Shown here one piece after another: positions 1 through 8,900 of a stretch of 64,000 nucleotides of DNA. A program made the translations under genes and the position numbers. The stretch's first letter is position 1. Every line of letters begins with the position of its first letter. The stretch covers positions 1,364,001 to 1,428,000 of the forward strand of contig NZ_CP099397.1 of assembly GCF_021495345.1 (NCBI RefSeq). Reading direction: 5' to 3'. This DNA comes from Pseudomonas hydrolytica. GTDB taxonomy: Bacteria > Pseudomonadota > Gammaproteobacteria > Pseudomonadales > Pseudomonadaceae. Under the pieces are notes generated by a model, which had not been told where the DNA came from, did no database searches, and saw only the letters and a program-made list of their open reading frames with translations.

Positions 1-1
1 G

Positions 2-523
2 GCGCCACCGCCGGCGCTCATGGATCAGCGCGACAAGCAGTTCCAGCCCCATGTGCTGGCGGTGCGTACCGGCACGCTGGTGTCCTTCCCCAACAGCGAC
101 GATATCCGCCACCAGGTCTACTCCTTCTCGCCGGCCAAGCGTTTCGAGCTGCGCCTGTACCAGGGCACGCCGAGCGAGCCGGTGCTGTTCGACAAGCCCG
201 GGCTGGTGGTGCTGGGCTGCAATATCCATGACTGGATGCTCGGCTATATCTACGTCACCGACGATCCCTGGTTCGCCGTCAGCGACGAGAACGGCCGTGC
301 GGCCATCGCCGGGTTGCCGGCCGGTCGCTACGCCGTGACCCTCTGGCACCCAGGCAATCCGCAGTTGTTGCCGCAGGCCGCCGGCGAGCTGCAGGTGCAG
401 GTGCAGACGCTGAGCCAGCGGTTCACCCTGGCCAGCAGCGGCCCTGCCGAGCCGCCCGCGCCGCCGGCGCCGAGCGCGTTCGGCGAGGCTTTCAGGAAGG
501 CCGCCGAAGATGCTGCGCAGTAG
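2..523 (+). CDS. Cupredoxin-like (methylamine utilization/plastocyanin-type) protein, 5' end missing
   Basis: The reading frame is open to the left edge, so the true start lies outside the window; the first internal ATG is at 20. The visible part has the pattern of periplasmic plastocyanin-like proteins annotated as methylamine utilization proteins: VRTGTLVSFPNSDDIRHQVYSFS near the start (a His after the strand) and LGCNIHDWMLGYI, where Cys, His and Met are the expected type-1 copper ligands. After the cupredoxin fold there is a carboxypeptidase-regulatory-like strand region (GRAAIAGLPAGRYAVTLWHP) and a Pro/Ala-rich tail. It overlaps the next gene by 14 bp, which indicates translational coupling. 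The function is unknown; a periplasmic electron-transfer or metal-sensing role is inference. Confidence 0.85.
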   Translation, partial: APPPALMDQRDKQFQPHVLAVRTGTLVSFPNSDDIRHQVYSFSPAKRFELRLYQGTPSEPVLFDKPGLVVLGCNIHDWMLGYIYVTDDPWFAVSDENGRAAIAGLPAGRYAVTLWHPGNPQLLPQAAGELQVQVQTLSQRFTLASSGPAEPPAPPAPSAFGEAFRKAAEDAAQ

Positions 524-2849
524 CTTCCAGGCGCGCATCAGCGGCGTCCTCATCCTGCTGTTGCTGGTGGTGATCGGCGCCCTCTATGTCGCGGTGAAGG
601 CAGCCACCGATGCCGCAGTACGCGCCCAGGCGCAGGAGCAGCTGAACGTCGGCAGTCTCGTCTTCGAGCAGCTGCTGGCGCTGCGCAGCGACCAGCTGCA
701 GCAGGCCGCCCAGGTACTGGCGGCCGATTTCGGCTTCAAGGAGGCGGTGGCCAGCGGCGATGCGCCGACCATCCGCTCGGCACTGGCCAACCAGGGCGCG
801 CGCATCAACGCCGACGCGGTGTTCCTGCTGGGGCTGGACGGCAGCCTGCAGGTGAGCACCGACCCGGACATCGACGCCGAGGCGCTGGCCCGTATGGACG
901 GCCAGCTACAGCGGCCGCGGCGCGACGGGGCGCGGCTGTTCCTGCTGCCCATCGGCAGGCAGATCTATCTGCTGGTGGATGCCACGGTGAGCGCACCGCT
1001 GCCGATCGCCCGGGTGCTGATGGGCTTTGCCGTGGACCGCGAATTCGCCGTGCAGCTGCGTGAGCTGACCCACCTGGAGCTGAGCCTGGTGGCCAGTCGC
1101 GACGGTGCGGCGCCGACGTGGATCAGCACCCTGCCGGCCAGCGCCCAGGCCCTGCTGCAAGCGCAGATGAAGGCCGCCGGCGCGATGCCGCAGCGTCTCG
1201 ACGGTGGCAGCGAGCACTACTTCGGCCAGCACCTGCAACTGGCCAGCGGCCCCGGCTATCGCGTCGAGGCGCTGCTGCACAAGTCCCTCGGCGAGGCCGA
1301 GGCGGCGTTCGCACCGCTGGATCGGCGCATCCTGCTGATCAGCCTGGGGGCCATGCTCGCCTCGCTGATCGGTGCGCTGTTGCTGGCGCGCAGCCTGTCG
1401 CGACCGGTGCGCGAACTGGCCGCTGCCGCCCAGCGCATCGGCCGTGGCGACTATCAACAGCCGGTGGCCCTGGCCCGCAGCGACGAGCTCGGCCTGCTGG
1501 CGCTGGCGGTCAACGACATGCAGCGCGGCATCGCCGAGCGCGAGCGGCAGCTGGCGCACAACGCCCTGCACGACGCGCTGACCGGCCTGCCCAACCGCAC
1601 CCTGGCGCTGGAGCGGCTGGGCAGCGCGATCACCGCCGGCCGGCCCACGGCGCTGCTGTATCTGGGTGTGGGCAACTTCGCCGCGATCAACGAGAGCTGT
1701 GGCCAGGGTGGCGGCGACCTGGCCCTGCAACAGCTGGCCCGGCGTCTGCAGGCGACCCTGCGCCCCGGCGACAGCCTGGCGCGCCTGGTGGGCGATGAGT
1801 TCCTCCTGCTGCTGGAGCAGTGCGACGGCAGCAGTGCAGTGGCCAGCGCCGACCGTCTCCATCAGCTGCTGCTCAAGCCGCTGCGCATCGGCACGCTGGA
1901 CATCGCCCTGGACTGCCGCATCGGCATTGCCGCCTACCCGGCCGACGGTGACACACCGGACGATCTGCTGCGCCGTGCGCGCATCGCCATGCAGGACGCG
2001 GCCCAGCATTCCGGGCGCCTGCAGCTCTACCAGCAGGGCCGCGACGCCGCCCAGCAGCGGCAGATTCGCCTGATCCGCGATCTGCGCCACGCCGCCGCGC
2101 AGGGCCAGCTGCTGTTGCACTACCAGCCCAAGCTGGACATTCGCGAGGGCCTCGTGCGCCAGGCCGAGGCGCTGCTGCGCTGGCAGCATCCGCAGCTGGG
2201 CATGGTCTCGCCCGGCGAATTCATTCCGCTGGCCGAGCGCACCGGCAGCATCCAGCTGCTTTCCGCCTGGGTCATCGAGGAGGCCATGCGCCAGCTGCAG
2301 GAGTGGGACGGGCGCGGCATCTGGGTACAGCTGTCGCTGAACATCTCTACCGCAGACCTGCTCGACGCCGAGCTGCCGGGGCGCGTTGGCGCACTGCTGG
2401 CACGCTACCGGGTGGCGCCGGAGCAATTGATCTTCGAAATCACCGAGAGCGGGGTGATGCTCGATCCCGAGCGCGCGTTGCAGGTACTGCACGGCTTGCG
2501 TGGCTACGGCATCGGCTTGTCGGTGGACGATTTCGGCACCGGCTATTCCTCGCTGGCGCAACTCAAGCGCATGCCGGTGCAGGAGCTGAAGATCGACCAG
2601 AGTTTCATCCGCGAGCTGGACGACCACAGCGAGGACTCGGTGATCGTTCGTTCCACCATCGAAATGAGCCACAGCCTGGGCCTGAAGGTGGTGGCCGAGG
2701 GCGTCGAACTGGCGTCCGGCCTGAATCTTTTGCAGCGCTGGCACTGCGATACCGCACAAGGCTACCTGATCAGCCGGCCGCTGGCCGCCGAGGCCTTCGA
2801 GGCCTGGCTGGCACAGCCCTATCGCCCCCCCCTGGCCAAGGTGCACTGA
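510..2849 (+). CDS. Membrane-bound GGDEF/EAL c-di-GMP phosphodiesterase
   Basis: This 779-residue protein has a transmembrane helix near residues 9-29, a periplasmic sensor region to about 270, a second helix near 273-293, a HAMP linker, a GGDEF domain (about 350-510) and an EAL domain (about 525-775). The EAL domain keeps the catalytic signatures EALLRW, LSLNIS, FEITES, DDFGTGYSS, KIDQSF and EGVE, so c-di-GMP hydrolysis is expected. The GGDEF motif is degenerate (RLVGDEF, first Gly lost) and the metal/GTP region reads GNFAAINE rather than DxFKxxND, so cyclase activity is unlikely and the domain may be regulatory. The start overlaps the upstream cupredoxin gene by 14 bp and the next gene begins 3 bp after the stop, placing it inside one operon. 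Confidence 0.93.
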   Translation: MLRSSFQARISGVLILLLLVVIGALYVAVKAATDAAVRAQAQEQLNVGSLVFEQLLALRSDQLQQAAQVLAADFGFKEAVASGDAPTIRSALANQGARINADAVFLLGLDGSLQVSTDPDIDAEALARMDGQLQRPRRDGARLFLLPIGRQIYLLVDATVSAPLPIARVLMGFAVDREFAVQLRELTHLELSLVASRDGAAPTWISTLPASAQALLQAQMKAAGAMPQRLDGGSEHYFGQHLQLASGPGYRVEALLHKSLGEAEAAFAPLDRRILLISLGAMLASLIGALLLARSLSRPVRELAAAAQRIGRGDYQQPVALARSDELGLLALAVNDMQRGIAERERQLAHNALHDALTGLPNRTLALERLGSAITAGRPTALLYLGVGNFAAINESCGQGGGDLALQQLARRLQATLRPGDSLARLVGDEFLLLLEQCDGSSAVASADRLHQLLLKPLRIGTLDIALDCRIGIAAYPADGDTPDDLLRRARIAMQDAAQHSGRLQLYQQGRDAAQQRQIRLIRDLRHAAAQGQLLLHYQPKLDIREGLVRQAEALLRWQHPQLGMVSPGEFIPLAERTGSIQLLSAWVIEEAMRQLQEWDGRGIWVQLSLNISTADLLDAELPGRVGALLARYRVAPEQLIFEITESGVMLDPERALQVLHGLRGYGIGLSVDDFGTGYSSLAQLKRMPVQELKIDQSFIRELDDHSEDSVIVRSTIEMSHSLGLKVVAEGVELASGLNLLQRWHCDTAQGYLISRPLAAEAFEAWLAQPYRPPLAKVH

Positions 2850-2852
2850 AGC

Positions 2853-3704
2853 ATGCGACTCGCCTGTCTGTTGGGAATGTGCCTGTACGCCGGGCTGGCT
2901 AGCGCCGGCGAAGGCCGCTTGCTGGCCACCGGCGGCGCCACCAGCCTCGAGGGCGCCGCCGGCGGCGGGATCATGCCCTGGGCGGTGCTGGCCGGTTACG
3001 GCGAGCGCGGCGAATGGGGCGCGGACGTGTTCGCCACCCGTGTCGAAACCGGCGACTACCGCCTCGACGTGGCCGGCGTGGCGGCGGCTTACGGCAATCG
3101 TATCGAGCTGTCCTACGCGCGCCAGCGCTTCGACCTCGGCACCCTGGCGCGCGACCTGCGCCTGCCGGACAACAGCCTCAGCCAGGACGTGCTCGGCCTC
3201 AAGCTGCGCCTGGCCGGCGACCTGATCTACGACCGCCTGCCGCAGATTTCCCTCGGCCTGCAGCACAAGCGTCAGCGCGACTTCCTGGTGCCCAGCCTGG
3301 TCGGCGCGCAGCGTCGCGAGGACAGCGAAGGCTACCTGGCGGCCAGCCGGCTGATTCTCGGCGGTGCTTTCGGCTACAACCTGCTGCTCAACGCCAACCT
3401 GCGCTATAGCCGGGCCAACGAACTGGGCCTGCTGGGCTTCGGCGGCGACCGTCGCGACCGCCATTCCTGGCTCAAGGAAGGCTCGGTGGCGGTGCTGCTG
3501 GATCGGCACTGGGCAGTGGGCATCGAGTATCGGGAAAAACCCGACAACCTGAGCTTTGCCGGCGAGAGCGACTGGGCCGATCTGTTCGTCGGCTACTTCC
3601 CCAACAAGAACCTGGCGGTGGTGCTGGCCTACGCGCGACTCGGCGAGATCGCCACGCTGGACAACCAGGACGGTGTCTACCTGTCCGTGCAGGGGAGTTT
3701 CTGA
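2853..3704 (+). CDS. DUF3034 family outer-membrane-like protein
   Basis: A 283-residue protein with a signal peptide (MRLACLLGMCLYAGLASAGE, cleavage after ASA). The rest consists of alternating amphipathic strands ending in an aromatic residue (VQGSF), the usual beta-barrel terminus. It matches my recollection of the DUF3034 family, which commonly sits beside a plastocyanin-like gene, an EAL gene and a truncated haemoglobin gene as here. It starts 3 bp after the EAL gene and is followed after 2 bp by the haemoglobin lipoprotein gene, so the four are presumably co-transcribed. The substrate or partner is unknown. Confidence 0.85.
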   Translation: MRLACLLGMCLYAGLASAGEGRLLATGGATSLEGAAGGGIMPWAVLAGYGERGEWGADVFATRVETGDYRLDVAGVAAAYGNRIELSYARQRFDLGTLARDLRLPDNSLSQDVLGLKLRLAGDLIYDRLPQISLGLQHKRQRDFLVPSLVGAQRREDSEGYLAASRLILGGAFGYNLLLNANLRYSRANELGLLGFGGDRRDRHSWLKEGSVAVLLDRHWAVGIEYREKPDNLSFAGESDWADLFVGYFPNKNLAVVLAYARLGEIATLDNQDGVYLSVQGSF

Positions 3705-3706
3705 AC

Positions 3707-4126
3707 ATGCGCCTGGCCATGCTCTGCCTGCCGCTGCTGCTGGCGGCCTGCGCGCAGCAGGCGCCGCGCGACGACGGCCTGTACCGCGCCCTGGGCGAGG
3801 AGCCCGGTATCGTGCGGATCGTCGAAGGCATGCTGCTGGGCTCCGCGCGCGATCCGCGCATCGCCCGGCACTTTCTCGACATCGACATCGAGCGTCTGCG
3901 CGAGAAGCTGATCGAGCAGCTGTGCTTCGAGAGCGGCGGCCCCTGCGTCTACACCGGCGACAGCATGGAGGAGAGCCACAAGGGCATGCGCCTGACCCCC
4001 AGCGACTTCAACGCCCTGGTCGAGCACCTGCAGGACGCCATGGAGGCCGAGGGCGTGCCGACGCCGGCGCAGAACCGCCTGCTGGCGCGCCTGGCGCCGA
4101 TGCGCGGGCAGGTGATCGACCGTTAG
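3707..4126 (+). CDS. Group 1 truncated haemoglobin, predicted lipoprotein
   Basis: A 139-residue protein whose N-terminus is a lipoprotein signal (MRLAMLCLPLLLAACAQQ) with Cys15 as the lipidation site. Ala-Gln at +2 suggests outer-membrane sorting. The remainder follows the truncated haemoglobin pattern: LYRALGEEPGIVRIVEGML, RIARHFLDIDIERLREKL, then a Gly-rich turn and SMEESHKGMRLT, where the His is the expected proximal haem ligand. The usual distal Tyr of the B helix (FYxR region) is replaced by Met/Leu, and two Cys flank the Gly-rich turn (LCFESGGPC), a possible disulfide. An envelope-anchored haem protein could sense O2 or NO for the upstream EAL protein; that link is inference. Confidence 0.88.
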   Translation: MRLAMLCLPLLLAACAQQAPRDDGLYRALGEEPGIVRIVEGMLLGSARDPRIARHFLDIDIERLREKLIEQLCFESGGPCVYTGDSMEESHKGMRLTPSDFNALVEHLQDAMEAEGVPTPAQNRLLARLAPMRGQVIDR

Positions 4127-4135
4127 CGTCTGCGC

Positions 4136-4723
4136 TCAGGCGTAGTTCTGCGGGCTCAGCTTGCGCTCGATCAGCTCGATGAGGATGTGCAGCGTCTTGA
4201 TGTGCAGCTCCTGCACGCGGTCGGCGTAGTCGCCGCCGGGGGCGCAGATGCACACGTCGGCCAGGCTCTCCAGCAGCGAGCCGGGCTTGCCGGTCAGGGC
4301 GATCACCTTCACTCCCAGCCCCTTGGCGGCTTCGGCGGCCTTGACCACGTTGGGGCTCTTGCCGCTGGTGCTGATGGCGATCAGCACGTCACCTTCGCGG
4401 CCATGGGACTCGATGTAGCGCGAGAAGATGAAGTCGTAGCCGAAGTCGTTGGCCACGCAGCTGATATGGCTGGGGTCGCTGATCGACACCGCGGCGATGC
4501 CGGGGCGGTTGTTGCGGTAGCGCCCGGTCAGCTCCTCGGCGAAGTGCATGGCATCGCACATCGAGCCGCCGTTGCCGCAGGAGAACGCCTTGCCCTTGTT
4601 CTCGAAGCTGGCGATCAGCAGTTCGGCCGCCTTCTGGATATTGCCCAGGGTCTGTTCGTTGGCGAGGAAGGCCTCCAGCGCACGCTGGGCTTCCTGCAGG
4701 CTGTTGCGGATATGTTCGATCAT
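4136..4723 (-). CDS. gmhA: Phosphoheptose isomerase (SIS domain), enterobacterial-type GmhA
   Basis: This 195-residue SIS-domain protein is predicted to convert sedoheptulose 7-phosphate to D-glycero-D-manno-heptose 7-phosphate for LPS core synthesis. The motifs [45 protein letters not shown] and [16 protein letters not shown] carry the Ser, Glu and His positions used by E. coli GmhA. By eye the sequence is much closer to E. coli GmhA than to the usual Pseudomonas GmhA of the diaA-type locus, so this may be a second paralogue. It lies 14 bp downstream of apeB on the same strand and may be co-transcribed with it. It converges on the haemoglobin lipoprotein gene with only 9 bp between stops. 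Confidence 0.87.
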   Translation of the reverse strand: MIEHIRNSLQEAQRALEAFLANEQTLGNIQKAAELLIASFENKGKAFSCGNGGSMCDAMHFAEELTGRYRNNRPGIAAVSISDPSHISCVANDFGYDFIFSRYIESHGREGDVLIAISTSGKSPNVVKAAEAAKGLGVKVIALTGKPGSLLESLADVCICAPGGDYADRVQELHIKTLHILIELIERKLSPQNYA

Positions 4724-4737
4724 CGCGTCTCAGAACC

Positions 4738-6027
4738 TCAAGGGAGTTCAGGGCTGGAATAGAAGGCCGTCAGTACTTTCACCAGGTGATCGACGTCATG
4801 GCTGCCGGCCAGTTCGCGGATCGAGTGCATGGCGAAGGTGGGCAGGCCGATATCGACGGTACGCACGCCCAGCTGGCTGGCGGTGATGGGGCCGATGGTG
4901 GAGCCGCAGGCCATGTCGCTGCGCACCACGAAGCTCTGCACCGGCACTTCGTTCTCCAGGCACAGGTGGCGGAAGAAGCCGGCCGTCTCGCTGTTGGTGG
5001 CGTAGCGCTGGTTGCTGTTGATCTTGATCACCGGGCCGGCGTTGAGCTTGGGGCCATGGTTGCCGTCGTGCTTGTCGGCATAGTTGGGGTGCACGCCGTG
5101 GGCATTGTCCGCCGAGACCAGTAGCGAGCGCTGGATGCTACGGACGAAGTCGTCGCCTTCCGGCAGCACGCGGCGCAGCACCTGCTCGAGGAAGGGGCCG
5201 TCGGCGCCGCAGGCCGAGCAGGAGCCCACTTCTTCGTGGTCGGTGCAGACCAGCACGCAGGTTTCCTCGTCGCTGGAGTCGATCAGCGCCTGCAGGCCGG
5301 CATAGCAGGACAGCAGATTGTCCAGGCGCGCACTGGCGATGAAGTCCTGGTTGAGGCCGACGATGGCCGCGCTCTGGGTGTCGTAGAAGCTCAGCTCGTA
5401 ATCGAGCACCGCATCGGGGTTGAAATCGTGCTCCATGGCCAACTGCTCGGCGAGCAGGGCGCGGAAGTCGGCAGTCTCGCTGCTGGCGAGCTGGGCGAGA
5501 ATCGGCGGCAACTCGTTCTGCGCGTTGATTGCCCAGCCCATGTTGGCCTCGCGGTTGAGGTGGATGGCCAGGTTGGGAATCACGGCGATGGGCTGGTAGA
5601 AGTCGATCAGCTGGCTCTCGACCTTGCCGTCGCGGCGATAGGTCACGCGGCCGGCCAGCGACAAGTCGCGATCAAACCAGGGGGCGAGCAGGGCGCCGCC
5701 GTAGACTTCCACGCCGAGCTGGAAATAGCCCTGGCGCTGCAGCTCCGGGCTGGGTTTGACGCGCAGGCAGGGGCTGTCGGTATGCGCGCCGACCAGGCGA
5801 ATGCCGCCCTCGACCACGGGGCGCTTGCCCAGCTTGAAGGCGATGATCGAGGAGTCGTTGCGGGTCACGTAATAGCGGCCACCGGCCTCGGTGTGCCAGG
5901 GCGCGCGCTCGTCCAGATGGCGATAACCGGCCGCTTCCAGGCGCATGGCCAGGCTGGTGGTGGCGTGGAAGGGGGTCGGCGAGGCGTTGAGAAAATCGAG
6001 CAGGCCTTGGATCAGTTCTTCGCGCAT
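4738..6027 (-). CDS. apeB: M18 family aminopeptidase ApeB
   Basis: This is a 429-residue cytosolic zinc aminopeptidase of family M18 that removes N-terminal residues from peptides. Metal ligands and catalytic residues are visible in [25 protein letters not shown] and [13 protein letters not shown] chose the ATG at 6027 because GGAG lies eight bases upstream and the product then has the normal family length; an in-frame start at 6063 would add 12 unconvincing residues. It lies upstream of the gmhA-like gene (14 bp gap) and downstream of rluA, as in the min-rluA-apeB order known in Pseudomonas. Confidence 0.95.
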   Translation of the reverse strand: MREELIQGLLDFLNASPTPFHATTSLAMRLEAAGYRHLDERAPWHTEAGGRYYVTRNDSSIIAFKLGKRPVVEGGIRLVGAHTDSPCLRVKPSPELQRQGYFQLGVEVYGGALLAPWFDRDLSLAGRVTYRRDGKVESQLIDFYQPIAVIPNLAIHLNREANMGWAINAQNELPPILAQLASSETADFRALLAEQLAMEHDFNPDAVLDYELSFYDTQSAAIVGLNQDFIASARLDNLLSCYAGLQALIDSSDEETCVLVCTDHEEVGSCSACGADGPFLEQVLRRVLPEGDDFVRSIQRSLLVSADNAHGVHPNYADKHDGNHGPKLNAGPVIKINSNQRYATNSETAGFFRHLCLENEVPVQSFVVRSDMACGSTIGPITASQLGVRTVDIGLPTFAMHSIRELAGSHDVDHLVKVLTAFYSSPELP

Positions 6028-6176
6028 AGGGACTCCGGGCAACGATGGCGCGAGTTTAACCAATTTGCATCGTGCTGTGCCGGCCGTGCACGTGTTTGGG
6101 GCGATAGTTGGCGTCTATCTGCGGGGCGCCGCGCACCGCTTCGCGTTTGCGCTGAGATTGCCCCGCCGCCTTTGCC

Positions 6177-6197
6177 GGTGCGCACGGCGCACCCTAC
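6177..6197. repeat. Half-copy of GTAGGGTGCGC-type intergenic repeat
   Basis: This 21-bp segment reads GGTGCGC, then ACGGCGCACCCTAC. It is almost identical to the right arm of the perfect inverted repeat at 15887-15909. It sits between rluA (minus) and apeB (minus). It looks like a degraded or single member of a dispersed repeat family. Confidence 0.55.
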
Positions 6198-6222
6198 GGG
6201 TTGCCGCGCGGGGCGGGAGTGA

Positions 6223-6858
6223 TCAGAACGGTGCCGGGCACTCGAAGCGCAGGCGTTCGCCGCTTTGCGGGTGGGTCAGGGCGAGCATGCTGGCGTGTAG
6301 GCACAGCCGCTCATGGGCGGCCAGGGCTTGTTCGTGGGCGTAGAGGCGGTCGCCTAGCAGCGGATGGCCGAGGGACAGCATATGCACGCGCAGCTGGTGC
6401 GAGCGCCCGGTGATGGGGGTGAGCTCGACCCGGCACCAGTCGCCGCAGCGCTCGAGCACGCGCCAGTGGGTCAGGGCATGCTTGCCCAGTTCGTGATCGA
6501 CCACGTGGCGCGGCTTGGTTGGCGGGTCGTAGCGCAGCGGCAGGTCGATGCTGCCGCTGTCGGCCTCGGGCTGGCCCCAGCACAGCGCGGTATAGGCTTT
6601 CTCGGTCTCGCGATCATGGAACTGGCGCGACAGCTCGCGGTGGCTGTCGGCATCGCGCGCCAGGACGATGATGCCGGAGGTTTCCCAGTCCAGCCGATGG
6701 ACGATGCGCGCCTCGGGGTAACCGTTTTCCTGCAGGCGGGTAACCAGGCAATCCTTGTTGTCGTCGGCACGACCCGGCACCGACAGCAGCAGGGTGGGCT
6801 TGTTGATCACCAGCAGGGCGGCGTCCTGGTGGAGAATTTCGATCTGGCTTAGCGGCAT
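6223..6858 (-). CDS. rluA: Pseudouridine synthase RluA (tRNA/23S rRNA)
   Basis: A 211-residue RluA-family enzyme, expected to make pseudouridine in tRNA position 32 and 23S rRNA position 746. The catalytic motif IVHRLDWETSG gives Asp57 as the nucleophile, and LTPITGRSHQLRVH is the second family signature. The ATG at 6858 gives MPLSQIEILH, which matches the family N-terminus; a TTG at 6870 would add four residues. No good ribosome binding site is seen for either. It follows a REP-like inverted repeat and precedes apeB. Confidence 0.93.
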   Translation of the reverse strand: MPLSQIEILHQDAALLVINKPTLLLSVPGRADDNKDCLVTRLQENGYPEARIVHRLDWETSGIIVLARDADSHRELSRQFHDRETEKAYTALCWGQPEADSGSIDLPLRYDPPTKPRHVVDHELGKHALTHWRVLERCGDWCRVELTPITGRSHQLRVHMLSLGHPLLGDRLYAHEQALAAHERLCLHASMLALTHPQSGERLRFECPAPF

Positions 6859-6877
6859 GAGCGTTCGCAACGGTCTG

Positions 6878-6943
6878 GTAGGAGCGAGCTCTGCTCGCGA
6901 AAAATGCAGGCTACCGGTATTCGCGAGCAGAGCTCGCTCCTAC
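6878..6943. repeat. REP-type inverted repeat (REPIN) between rluA and minE
   Basis: Two perfectly complementary 24-bp arms (6878-6901 and 6920-6943) flank an 18-bp spacer. The arm begins GTAGGAGCGAGCTCTGC and ends TCGCGAA. Each arm contains its own GAGCGAGCTCTGCTCGC-like palindrome. This is the form of Pseudomonas REP doublets mobilised by RAYT transposases. Transcripts crossing it would form a long hairpin that could insulate rluA from minE. Confidence 0.85.
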
Positions 6944-7002
6944 AAGCAATAGCTACAAACGCGCACGGCGGCCGAAGCCGCCGTGCGCGTGGCCGGAATC
7001 GA

Positions 7003-7257
7003 TCAGCGATCCGGCAGGGTAATGTTCAACTCCAGGATCGAACAGCTGCCCTGGTTTTCCAGGGCGACCTGTACCTGGTCCGATTCGATGTTGACGTACT
7101 TGCGGATCACCTCGACCAGCTCCTGCTGCAGGGCAGGCAGGTAGTCCGGCTGGCTGCGCTGGCCACGTTCGTGGGCAACGATGATCTGCAGGCGTTCCTT
7201 GGCGATGGATGCTGTGGTTTCCTTCTTGCGCGAACGCAAGAAGTCAAAAATATTCAT
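7003..7257 (-). CDS. minE: Cell division topological specificity factor MinE
   Basis: An 84-residue protein that binds MinD at the membrane, stimulates its ATPase and drives the pole-to-pole oscillation restricting FtsZ rings to midcell. The N-terminus ([24 protein letters not shown]) has the membrane-targeting and MinD-binding stretch, followed by the dimeric topological-specificity domain ending in ITLPDR. The start codon overlaps the minD stop by 4 bp, typical of translational coupling in minCDE. Confidence 0.97.
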   Translation of the reverse strand: MNIFDFLRSRKKETTASIAKERLQIIVAHERGQRSQPDYLPALQQELVEVIRKYVNIESDQVQVALENQGSCSILELNITLPDR

Positions 7258-8069
7258 TCTCGACCTCCAAACAGGCGCTGCAGGAAGCCCTGCTTCTTCA
7301 CGTCCAGGAAGCGGTGCGGCACGTCCTTGCCAAGCAGGCGATCGACTGCGTCGCTGTAGGCCTGACCAGCGTCGCTCTGGTCATCGAGGATGACCGGAAT
7401 ACCCTGGTTGGAAGCCTTGAGCACGGCCTGGGATTCTGGGATCACGCCGAGCAGGCGGATGGCGAGGATTTCCTCGACGTCTTCGACGCCGAGCATTTCG
7501 CCCTTGGTGACACGCTCGGGGTTGTAGCGGGTCAGCAGCAGGTGCTCCTTGATCGGCTCCTCGCCTTTCTCGGCGCGGCGCGATTTGCTCGCCAGCAGGC
7601 CGAGCATGCGGTCGGAGTCGCGTACCGAGGAAACTTCCGGGTTGGTCACGACGATGGCCTCGTCGGCGAAGTACATCGCCAGGTGGGCACCTTTCTCGAT
7701 ACCGGCCGGGGAGTCGCAGACCACGAACTCGAAGTTCTGCGACAGCTCGGCGATGACCTTCTCGACGCCTTCCTGGGTCAGCGCGTCCTTGTCACGGGTC
7801 TGGCTGGCGGCCAGCACGTAAAGGTTCTCGAGGCGCTTGTCCTTGATCAGGGCCTGGGTCAGGGTGGCTTCGCCGTTGACCACGTTGACGAAGTCGTACA
7901 CCACGCGGCGTTCGCAGCCCATGATCAGGTCGAGGTTACGCAGGCCGACGTCGAAGTCGACGATGACGGTCTTGTGGCCGCGCAGGGCGAGGCCGGTACC
8001 GATGGCAGCGCTGGTGGTGGTTTTACCGACGCCACCCTTGCCGGAAGTGACTACGAGGATCTTGGCCAA
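7254..8069 (-). CDS. minD: Septum site-determining ATPase MinD
   Basis: A 271-residue ParA/MinD-type ATPase that recruits MinC to the membrane. The deviant Walker A motif [13 protein letters not shown] (Lys11 and Lys16) is at the N-terminus, the switch region includes DSPAGIE, and the C-terminus ([14 protein letters not shown]) is the amphipathic membrane-targeting helix. It is second in the minC-minD-minE operon: minC ends 102 bp upstream and minE overlaps by 4 bp. GGGGTGA upstream of the ATG at 8069 can act as the ribosome binding site. Confidence 0.97.
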   Translation of the reverse strand: MAKILVVTSGKGGVGKTTTSAAIGTGLALRGHKTVIVDFDVGLRNLDLIMGCERRVVYDFVNVVNGEATLTQALIKDKRLENLYVLAASQTRDKDALTQEGVEKVIAELSQNFEFVVCDSPAGIEKGAHLAMYFADEAIVVTNPEVSSVRDSDRMLGLLASKSRRAEKGEEPIKEHLLLTRYNPERVTKGEMLGVEDVEEILAIRLLGVIPESQAVLKASNQGIPVILDDQSDAGQAYSDAVDRLLGKDVPHRFLDVKKQGFLQRLFGGRE

Positions 8070-8171
8070 GGTGATTCACCCCAAAAAATGAAGATAAACG
8101 CGGGAATCCGTAGGCCATTCAAGGCTTCCAGATGCCCTTTTTGTGTCCCTGAAAAGTGGCGGAAGTATCCG

Positions 8172-8900
8172 TTAAAGGCGGGTGATGTTCAACACGTCAC
8201 CCGACAGGCTGACGTGTACCGCATCGCCCCAGAGCGGGTCGCGGCGCAGATCTTCGGCGACCTTGTAATGGCCGGCGATCGACAGCATTTCGGCGCCCAT
8301 TTGCTGACAGAAAATTCGCGCCTTGGTATTGCCCTTGATGCCGGCCAGGGCGCGGCCACGCATGGGCGCGTAAACATGGATGTTGCCATCGGCGAGAAGT
8401 TCCGCCCCGGCGCTGACGGGGGCCAGGACGATCAGGTCGCCGCCCTGGGCGTAGATCTGCTGGCCGCCGCGCACCGGGCTGGTGACGATTCGGCTGGGTT
8501 TGTGCTCGGGCTCGGCCGGCTTCTCTTCGACTTTCTTCGGCGCGGGGTCGAGGAGGCGTTCGCGGGCGCCGGAGGGCGGCAGCACCGGCAGGTCCATGGC
8601 TTCGGCGGCGGCAATGTCGCCCTCGCGCGAGGCGCGGATGGCCAGGGTGCGCAGACCGTGGCGACGGCACACGGCCATCAGTTCGGCCAGGTTCAGCTCG
8701 CCTTCGCCTTCCGGTAGCTTGTCCAGCGCCAGCACCAGCGGGGTGTTGCTGAAGAAGGCCGGGGCCTGGGCGACCTTTTCGGTCAGTTGCGCGTCGAGGC
8801 GGTCGAGATCGTTGTGCGCCAGTTCCATCACGGTGATGGCAAGCATGCTGCCCTTGAGCTGGAATACGGGGTCTTGGGCGAGGAGGTCGGCTTGGCTCAT
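8172..8900 (-). CDS. minC: Septum site-determining protein MinC
   Basis: A 242-residue FtsZ inhibitor with the MinC N-terminal domain (residues 1 to about 110), a charged linker ([15 protein letters not shown]) and the C-terminal beta-helical domain that binds MinD ([23 protein letters not shown], then [17 protein letters not shown]). The ATG at 8900 gives [18 protein letters not shown], the normal MinC start; the in-frame extension to 8990 is not MinC-like and runs into the upstream divergent promoter region. It is divergent from htrB. Confidence 0.96.
   Translation of the reverse strand: MSQADLLAQDPVFQLKGSMLAITVMELAHNDLDRLDAQLTEKVAQAPAFFSNTPLVLALDKLPEGEGELNLAELMAVCRRHGLRTLAIRASREGDIAAAEAMDLPVLPPSGARERLLDPAPKKVEEKPAEPEHKPSRIVTSPVRGGQQIYAQGGDLIVLAPVSAGAELLADGNIHVYAPMRGRALAGIKGNTKARIFCQQMGAEMLSIAGHYKVAEDLRRDPLWGDAVHVSLSGDVLNITRL

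Noticed and set aside
906..3509. 867-codon open frame on the minus strand
   Set aside because: It lies antisense to the well-supported EAL and DUF3034 genes; its product is Gln/Ala/Val-rich without any family motif, a common shadow of GC-rich codon bias.
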